From contig JAEWOG010000067.1 in NCBI GenBank assembly GCA_023460975.1, positions 137,595 to 201,594 on the forward strand: 64,000 bases of DNA, given 5' to 3'. Every line of letters starts with the position of its first letter. Within the stretch, counting starts at the first letter, position 1. The notes beneath the pieces were generated by a model, which had not been told where the DNA came from, did not search any database, and saw only the letters and a list, made by a program, of their open reading frames with translations. This document shows, piece by piece, positions 59,335 to 64,000 of the stretch. The position numbers and the translations under genes were made by a program. Origin of the DNA: Actinomycetes bacterium. Its GTDB lineage: Bacteria; Actinomycetota; Actinomycetes; Propionibacteriales; Nocardioidaceae.

Positions 59335-60228
59335 TCAACCCCGCTCGCCGTCCGCGTCGTCGCTGCTGCTCAGCAGGCGATCGCACTCCTCGATCAGCTG
59401 CCGCCGGATCGGCGCACCCCGCTCGGAGAAGGTGCGCTGGGCCTCGGCGTAGGCCCGCTTGCCCTCCGGCGTCTCGATGCGCACGGGCGTCCAGTCCTCG
59501 CCGGGCGCCGGTACGAGGTCCGACAGGTCGTACGGCGAGGCGCGCATGTCGAGAGCCCGGATGTCCCAGGCCAGTTCGAAGGCGTCGGCGACGAGGTCGC
59601 TGGAGATCATCGGCGTCAGCCGGAAGGCGTGCTTGTAGAGGTCCATCCCCGCGTGCAGGCAGCCGGGCTGCTCGAAGGCGGGACGGTCGTCGCGGCCGGG
59701 CTGCAGCGTGTTCAGCCCCCGCGCCTGGGGCGTGAAGAACCGGAACGCGTCGAAGTGACTGCAGGCGATGCGGTGGGACTCCACGACGGCGTCGGTCCCG
59801 TCGCTGCCCAGACGCAGCGGCCACGACGCGTGGCGTACGGAGCTGGCGTCGAGGCCGTACACCATCGCCCACTCGTGCAGGCCGAAGCAGCCGTACGACG
59901 CCGGCCGTGCCTCGGTGGCGACCAGCAGGCGCCGCAGCGTGGTCAGAAGCGTGCGGTGCTCCTGCACGTACGCGCGGGTGACGGCGCCGTCGCGGTAGCC
60001 CTTGACCGAGTCGTACTCGGGCGCCTCGAGCAGCCGAGTGCCACAACCGGGGTGCCAGCGCCGCAGTTGGGCTGGACGGTGGGAGTAGTAGGTGAAGAGG
60101 AAGTCGTGCACGGGGTGGGCCACCGCGGCGCGTCGTCGGGCGAGGTGCGCCGTCGTGCGTGCGTCGATCCGTGTCTCGTGCAGGTGGGCGCGCTCGAGCC
60201 ACTCGGCACGGGTCAGCTCGCGGTCCAC
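59335..60228 (-). CDS. Conserved actinobacterial protein, often labelled 3-methyladenine DNA glycosylase
   Basis: A 297-residue protein. The start GTG (VDRELTRAEWLERA) is preferred to the long open frame upstream, which runs back over the divergent FAH gene. Motifs HPVHDFLFTYYSHRPAQLRRWHPG, GCFGLHEWAMVYG, FRFFTPQARGLNTLQP and QPGCLHAGMDLYKHAF are strongly conserved in actinobacteria. Databases often name this family a methyladenine glycosylase, but I see no helix-hairpin-helix or known glycosylase motif, so the name should be doubted. The many His and aromatic residues suggest a metal or cofactor enzyme. Confidence 0.7.
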   Translation of the reverse strand: MDRELTRAEWLERAHLHETRIDARTTAHLARRRAAVAHPVHDFLFTYYSHRPAQLRRWHPGCGTRLLEAPEYDSVKGYRDGAVTRAYVQEHRTLLTTLRRLLVATEARPASYGCFGLHEWAMVYGLDASSVRHASWPLRLGSDGTDAVVESHRIACSHFDAFRFFTPQARGLNTLQPGRDDRPAFEQPGCLHAGMDLYKHAFRLTPMISSDLVADAFELAWDIRALDMRASPYDLSDLVPAPGEDWTPVRIETPEGKRAYAEAQRTFSERGAPIRRQLIEECDRLLSSSDDADGERG

Positions 60229-60298
60229 GCGGTGAAGGTTCTCACTTCGGCGCGCGGGACCCGAATCGACCCACGACAGGTTCCCGGGCCGTGGCCGA

Positions 60299-60304
60299 TA
60301 GGCT
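60299..60304 (+). promoter_or_regulatory. -10 element TAGGCT, FAH-family gene
   Basis: TAGGCT, 6 bases, then GTG at 60311. Confidence 0.5.
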
Positions 60305-60310
60305 TGGCCG

Positions 60311-61123
60311 GTGCGCATCTGTCGATTCACCACTGGCGACGAACCGCTCTTCGGAGTCCTGACCGGCGAGCTCGACGAGTACGGCCAGCCGGCCGAGGAC
60401 GCGGTCATCGTGGGGCTCACCGGCGACCCGCTCTACGTCGGCATCGAGCCGCTGCAGACGGAGTACGCGTTCTCCGACGTCCGGCTCCTGGCCCCTGTCA
60501 TCCCGCGCAGCAAGGTGGTGGCCATCGGCAAGAACTACTCGGCCCACGCGGCCGAGATGGATTCCGAGGTGCCGAGCGAGCCCTTGATGTTCCTCAAGCC
60601 CAACACTGCCGTGGTCGGGCCCGGGGATCCGATCGTCTACCCGACCCAGTCGAGCAACGTCCACTACGAGGGCGAGGTCGCCGTCGTGATCGGACGCATC
60701 TGCCGCGACGTCCCCGCCGAGCAGGCCACGGACGTGATCTTCGGCTACACGATCGCCAACGACGTCACGGCCCGCGACCTGCAGAAGAGCGACGTCCAGT
60801 TCACCCGAGCCAAGAGCTTCGACTCGTTCTGCCCGATCGGCCCGTGGATCGAGACCGACCTCGACCCGCAGACGTTCATCGATGGTGTCGCCGTCCAGAC
60901 CTTCCTCAACGGCGACGTCGTCCAGGACGGTTCGACCGCCGACATGGTCTTCGACATCCCCACCTTGGTCGCGTACGTCTCCTCCGTGATGACGCTGCTG
61001 CCCGGTGACGTCATCCTGACGGGCACTCCGGCCGGCGTCGGCCCGATGGAGGTCGGCGACGAGGTCGAGGTCTCGGTCGCAGGCCTCGGCGCGCTCACCA
61101 ACCCAGTCGTCGCCAAGAAGTGA
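60311..61123 (+). CDS. Fumarylacetoacetate hydrolase (FAH) family protein
   Basis: A 270-residue FAH-fold protein. The metal ligands are in HYEGEVAVVIG (Glu-x-Glu) and the later Asp of GYTIANDVTARDLQ. IGKNYSAHAAEM and GDVILTGTPAGVGPM are typical of FAHD1-like acylpyruvase/oxaloacetate decarboxylase or of ring-cleavage hydratases. Substrate not determined. Leaderless GTG. gltX follows 38 bases later with its own RBS, so the two may share a transcript. Confidence 0.88.
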   Translation: MRICRFTTGDEPLFGVLTGELDEYGQPAEDAVIVGLTGDPLYVGIEPLQTEYAFSDVRLLAPVIPRSKVVAIGKNYSAHAAEMDSEVPSEPLMFLKPNTAVVGPGDPIVYPTQSSNVHYEGEVAVVIGRICRDVPAEQATDVIFGYTIANDVTARDLQKSDVQFTRAKSFDSFCPIGPWIETDLDPQTFIDGVAVQTFLNGDVVQDGSTADMVFDIPTLVAYVSSVMTLLPGDVILTGTPAGVGPMEVGDEVEVSVAGLGALTNPVVAKK

Positions 61124-61161
61124 CCCCCGGACCCATCCCAGAACCCGCGAAAGAGATCTCG

Positions 61162-62616
61162 ATGCCTTCCTCCGACGTCCGCGTCCGCTTCTGCCCCTCG
61201 CCGACCGGCAGCCCGCACGTCGGCTTCGCCCGGGCCGCGCTCTACAACTGGGCGTTCGCGCGCCATCACGGGGGCACCTTCGTCTTCCGCATCGAGGACA
61301 CCGACAAGGAGCGCAGCACCACCGAGTCGTACGAGGCGATGGTTGCCACGATGCAGTGGCTGGGCCTCGACTGGGACGAGGGCCCGCTGGTGGGCGGCGA
61401 GTACGGCCCCTACCGTCAGTCCGAGCGCACCGAGATCTATCGCGACGTGCTGGCCAAGCTGCGTGAGTCGTCCTACACCTACGACTGCTTCTGCACCACC
61501 GAGGAGGCCACCGAGCGCCGCAAGGCGGCCGGCTCCAAGGTCCAGGGCTACGACGGCTTCTGCCGCGACCTCGCGCCGGAGCAGCGGGCGGCGTTCGAGG
61601 CCGAGGGGCGGGCGCCGATCGTACGGTTCCGGATGCCGGACGGCGCGGTCTCCTGGACCGACCTGGTCCGCGGCGAGGTCACCTTCGAGACCGAGTTCGT
61701 GCCCGACTACGCGCTGTGCCGGGCCAACGGCGACCCGCTGTACACGCTGGTCAACCCGGTCGACGACGCGATGATGCGGATCACCCACGTGCTGCGCGGC
61801 GAGGACCTGCTGTCCTCGACGCCGCGCCAGCTGCCGCTGCACGAGGCACTGGTCGCGTTGGGGATCTCGGCGGGCGTGCCGCAGTTCGGCCACCTTCCGC
61901 TGATCACCGGCGAGGGCAACAAGAAGCTCTCCAAGCGGGACCCGCAGTCGCACCTGTTCGCCTACCGCGACGGCGGCTTCCTCCCCGAGGGCCTGCTCAA
62001 CTACCTGGCCCTGCTGGGGTGGGCGATCGCTGCCGACCGGGACGTGTTCACCCTCGCGGAGATGGTCGAGGCCTTCGACGTCGCCGACGTGAACCCGAAC
62101 CCCGCGCGCTTCGACACCAAGAAGGCCGAGGCGATCAATGCGGCGCACATGCGCATGCTCTCGATCGAGGACCTCACGCACCGGGTGCTGCCGTTCCTCA
62201 AGGCGGACGGCGTGGTGAGCGATCCCGTCACGGACTCCGACGCGCGCATGCTCGAGATGGCCATGCCGCTGGTGGCCGAGCGCATCAACAAGCTCACCGA
62301 GGCCTCGGACATGCTCGGTTTCCTCTTCGTCGAGGAGGCCGCGTTCAGCCGGACCGATGAGATCGACGAGGCCGGCAAGGAGGTCGTGCAGGCCGCGTAC
62401 GACGCCTTGGCGACGCTCGCAACGTGGTCGACCGCGGACATCGAGGCAGCGCTGCGGGCCAAGCTGATCGAGGAGCGTGGTCTCAAGCCGCGTCACGCGT
62501 TCGGTCCCGTCCGCATCGCCATCGCCGGGCGCAAGGTCTCTCCGCCCCTGTTCGAGTCGATGGAGTTGCTCGGGCGCGAGCGCAGCATCGCTCGCCTGCA
62601 CGACGCGCTCTTCTGA
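61162..62616 (+). CDS. gltX: Glutamyl-tRNA synthetase
   Basis: A 484-residue class I synthetase. HIGH-like motif PSPTGSPHVGFARAALYN, KMSKS-like motif KKLSKRDPQS, and FRIEDTDKERST near residue 40. The start is the ATG after GAAAGAGATC. In organisms with GatCAB and no GlnRS, this enzyme must also charge tRNA(Gln) with Glu. tRNA-Gln(CUG) and tRNA-Glu(CUC) genes lie 1.1 kb downstream. Confidence 0.96.
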   Translation: MPSSDVRVRFCPSPTGSPHVGFARAALYNWAFARHHGGTFVFRIEDTDKERSTTESYEAMVATMQWLGLDWDEGPLVGGEYGPYRQSERTEIYRDVLAKLRESSYTYDCFCTTEEATERRKAAGSKVQGYDGFCRDLAPEQRAAFEAEGRAPIVRFRMPDGAVSWTDLVRGEVTFETEFVPDYALCRANGDPLYTLVNPVDDAMMRITHVLRGEDLLSSTPRQLPLHEALVALGISAGVPQFGHLPLITGEGNKKLSKRDPQSHLFAYRDGGFLPEGLLNYLALLGWAIAADRDVFTLAEMVEAFDVADVNPNPARFDTKKAEAINAAHMRMLSIEDLTHRVLPFLKADGVVSDPVTDSDARMLEMAMPLVAERINKLTEASDMLGFLFVEEAAFSRTDEIDEAGKEVVQAAYDALATLATWSTADIEAALRAKLIEERGLKPRHAFGPVRIAIAGRKVSPPLFESMELLGRERSIARLHDALF

Positions 62617-62629
62617 GGCCGGTGTCGCT

Positions 62630-63604
62630 GTGACGCCGGCCGGTGCGGGGACGGGAGCCGGGGACGTCCTGCGGTACGACGAACTCCAGCGACTCGGCCG
62701 GCCGGGGCGTTGGCGCGGAGTCGTCGGCATCGGCCTCGTGTTCGTCGGCGTCTTCGTGCTCGCTTCGTACGTGGCGTTGCTGCCGTTCGTCGTGTTCTAC
62801 GCGGCGAGCGGCCGCGACGTGGGGGAGGCCATCTCTCGCACGGTGGATCTCGACGCGGTGACGCCCGGCGGGCTCGCGTGGCTCTTCGCGACCCTGTCCG
62901 CGGGCATCGTCGTGGTCTGGTTCGTCACCCGCCTCCTGCACAGCTTGGCGCTGGGGTGGGTCTCCTCGGTCTACGGCCGGCTTCGCTGGAGGTACCTCGT
63001 CGCCTGCCTCGGGGTCTCGCTCGTGGTGCTCGTCCTCACGTTGATCGTGGGCAGCATGCTGCCGGGGGTTGCCGAGCAGGCCGCTGAGCAGGGGAGCGTC
63101 GGTCTCAACGAGATCACCACTCGTACGCGCGCCTTCCTCGCCGTCATCGTGCTGATGACGCCCTTCCAGGCCGCGGCCGAGGAGTACATCTTCCGCGGCT
63201 ACCTCGTGCAGGCGCTCGGCGGGCTGGTCGCGGCGCGCACGGTCTCGGTGGGCGGCTCGGCCCTGCTCTTCGCGCTGGCGCACGGGAGTGGGCAGGGGTG
63301 GCCGGTGTTCATCGACAGGCTCGCCTTCGGGGTGATGGCCGGACTGCTGGTGCTGATCACCGGTGGCCTGGAGGCGGCTATCGCCATGCACGTTCTCAAC
63401 AACGTGGTGGCGCTGGGCATCGCCGTCCTGGTGGGCGACGTCCAGGACGCGTTGGCGCCGTCCGGTGGGTCCTGGTGGATGGTTCTGAGCACCCTCTTCC
63501 GCTCGGCTGCGTACCTGCTCCTTGCGTGGTGGGCCGCGCGTGCGATGGGGCTGACCAACGCCGTACGGGCACCCGTTTTGGCCCGCGCAGAAGACCCCGT
63601 GTAG
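62630..63604 (+). CDS. CPBP-family intramembrane glutamic endopeptidase
   Basis: A 324-residue membrane protein with about eight helices. The catalytic motifs are EEYIFRGYL (Glu-Glu-x3-Arg), ALAHG (His) and HVLNN (His-x3-Asn), the CPBP (Abi/RCE1-like) pattern. The N-terminal ~45 residues (TPAGAGTGAGDVLRYDELQRLGRPG) are cytoplasmic. The GTG at 62630 is chosen because it clears the gltX stop. In other bacteria relatives process signal or immunity peptides; the role here is unknown. Confidence 0.85.
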   Translation: MTPAGAGTGAGDVLRYDELQRLGRPGRWRGVVGIGLVFVGVFVLASYVALLPFVVFYAASGRDVGEAISRTVDLDAVTPGGLAWLFATLSAGIVVVWFVTRLLHSLALGWVSSVYGRLRWRYLVACLGVSLVVLVLTLIVGSMLPGVAEQAAEQGSVGLNEITTRTRAFLAVIVLMTPFQAAAEEYIFRGYLVQALGGLVAARTVSVGGSALLFALAHGSGQGWPVFIDRLAFGVMAGLLVLITGGLEAAIAMHVLNNVVALGIAVLVGDVQDALAPSGGSWWMVLSTLFRSAAYLLLAWWAARAMGLTNAVRAPVLARAEDPV

Positions 63605-63607
63605 AGT
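63578..63607 (+). promoter_or_regulatory. Promoter for tRNA-Gln/tRNA-Glu
   Basis: TTGGCC (63578-63583), 18 bases, TAGAGT (63602-63607); 74 bases before tRNA-Gln. TAG is the stop of the CPBP gene. A small hairpin GGGG-GATA-CCCC lies just before the tRNA. Confidence 0.45.
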
Positions 63608-63680
63608 TCCACTCGGTTCCTCACGGGGAGCCACGAGGGAGATCTCAAGGCGGCGCAAGCGGTTCTGGGGGATACCCCCT

Positions 63681-63752
63681 TGGGGTATGGTGTAATTGGC
63701 AGCACGACTGGTTCTGGTCCAGTTAGTCGAGGTTCGAGTCCTTGTACCCCAG
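63681..63752 (+). tRNA. tRNA-Gln (anticodon CTG)
   Basis: A cloverleaf folds: acceptor TGGGGTA/TACCCCA with discriminator G, D arm GTGT-AATTGGCA-GCAC, anticodon stem ACTGG/CCAGT with loop TTCTGGT giving CTG, and the T loop GGTTCGAGTCC. No encoded CCA. The U-A first pair is typical of tRNA(Gln) that is read by GluRS and amidated by GatCAB. Confidence 0.95.
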
Positions 63753-63797
63753 CTGAGTTCGAGGTTCGCCTCGAGTTCTCGGAGTCCCAGACTCCAT

Positions 63798-63870
63798 GCC
63801 CCGGTCGTCTAGCGGCCTAGGACGTCGCCCTCTCACGGCGGTAGCGAGGGTTCAAATCCCTTCCGGGGTA
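63798..63870 (+). tRNA. tRNA-Glu (anticodon CTC)
   Basis: Cloverleaf: acceptor GCCCCGG/CCGGGGT, D arm with GTCTAGCGGCCTAGGAC, anticodon stem TCGCC/GGCGG with loop CTCTCAC giving CTC, T arm GAGGGTTCAAATCCCTT. It lies 45 bases after tRNA-Gln and is probably co-transcribed. The IS-like sequence begins within four bases of its 3' end. Confidence 0.95.
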
Positions 63871-63896
63871 CACTGTGATGTCTCAGGACATCGCGG

Positions 63897-63940
63897 ACAC
63901 CCGGACCCACGGAAACGTGGGTTCGGGTGTTCTTCATTTC
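63897..63940. terminator. Terminator hairpin next to IS end and tRNA-Glu
   Basis: A 15-bp stem (63897-63911 with 63916-63930, loop GAAA, one G-T) followed by TCTTCATTTC. It can end both the tRNA transcript and the transposase transcript from the other strand. Confidence 0.8.
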
Positions 63941-64000
63941 TGGGTTCGTGGTTGGTAGTCCTTGCTCGGGTCGATGGTGAGTTCGCGGAGTAGTTCGCCG
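63934..64000 (-). CDS. IS481-like transposase, C-terminal end only
   Basis: The last 21 residues of a reading frame entering from beyond the window: GELLRELTIDPSKDYQPRTQK. The pattern Gly-Glu-Leu-Leu-Arg-x-Leu-Thr-x-Asp-Pro-x-x-Asp-Tyr-Gln-Pro is the usual C-terminus of actinobacterial IS481-family DDE transposases. The catalytic part is outside. Confidence 0.65.
   Translation of the reverse strand, partial: GELLRELTIDPSKDYQPRTQK

Larger units (their letters stand above)
63874..64000. mobile_element. Right end of an IS481-like insertion sequence
   Basis: The sequence from 63874 begins TGTGATGTC-TCAG-GACATCGCGG, a GATGTC/GACATC dyad as seen at ends of IS481-family elements, followed by a hairpin and the 3' end of a transposase reading inward from the window edge. 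Only this end is visible. Confidence 0.55.

Overview
The window looks like chromosomal DNA of a high-GC actinobacterium, most likely Nocardioides or a close relative in the Propionibacteriales. The reasons are the strongly GC-rich codon use, many GTG starts, dense 4-base ATGA/GTGA gene overlaps, GatCAB-dependent Gln-tRNA synthesis, and at least 16 genes with a TANNNT-like hexamer 6-7 bases before the start codon, which implies leaderless mRNAs. The genus is an inference; no 16S rRNA is present.

Layout. 1-4.5 kb: the end of an RTX-repeat protein, then gatCAB. 4.5-11 kb: a cobalamin riboswitch followed by five overlapping genes: a secreted alpha/alpha-toroid protein, a membrane-anchored DUF4430/SCO2322-like protein, and an ECF transporter (T, fused A-A, S). 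This reads as a vitamin B12 capture and uptake system whose two extracellular proteins resemble the two domains of animal transcobalamin/intrinsic factor, on separate chains. 11-18 kb: a sugar-dehydrogenase-like lipoprotein, a hydrolase, an EamA exporter, a PadR-controlled ABC drug exporter, an Asp-box repeat protein and an SRPBCC protein. 18-25 kb: ilvD, a kynureninase/S66 peptidase pair, two GNAT enzymes, a striking 30-bp-phased repeat array, and a dCMP deaminase.

26-30 kb: an attenuator-controlled ilvBNC operon. 30-34 kb: a GtrB/GtrA/polytopic glycosyltransferase cassette, a DsbA-like protein and a polytopic acyltransferase. 34.9-36.5 kb: serA. 36.5-43 kb: a MocR-YczE pair, a TetR-TauD pair with a clear operator, a DUF6297 permease with its ATPase, and a methyltransferase. 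43-50 kb: leuB and cimA each follow a short leader peptide rich in branched-chain residues and a terminator hairpin; ilvE and a Ser/Thr kinase lie between them. With ilvD, ilvBNC, leuB, ilvE and cimA, most of branched-chain amino acid synthesis is here, and three of its transcription units appear to be attenuated.

50-64 kb: an amidase, an OsmC protein, a bioYMN biotin ECF transporter opposite a TetR regulator of BioQ type with two tandem operators, a second copy of the 30-bp-phased array, a pentapeptide-repeat protein, an MFS exporter, a hydrolase gene broken by one in-frame TAA, two duplicated lipoproteins, a FAH-family enzyme, gltX, a CPBP protease, tRNA-Gln(CUG), tRNA-Glu(CUC), and the end of an IS481-like element abutting tRNA-Glu.
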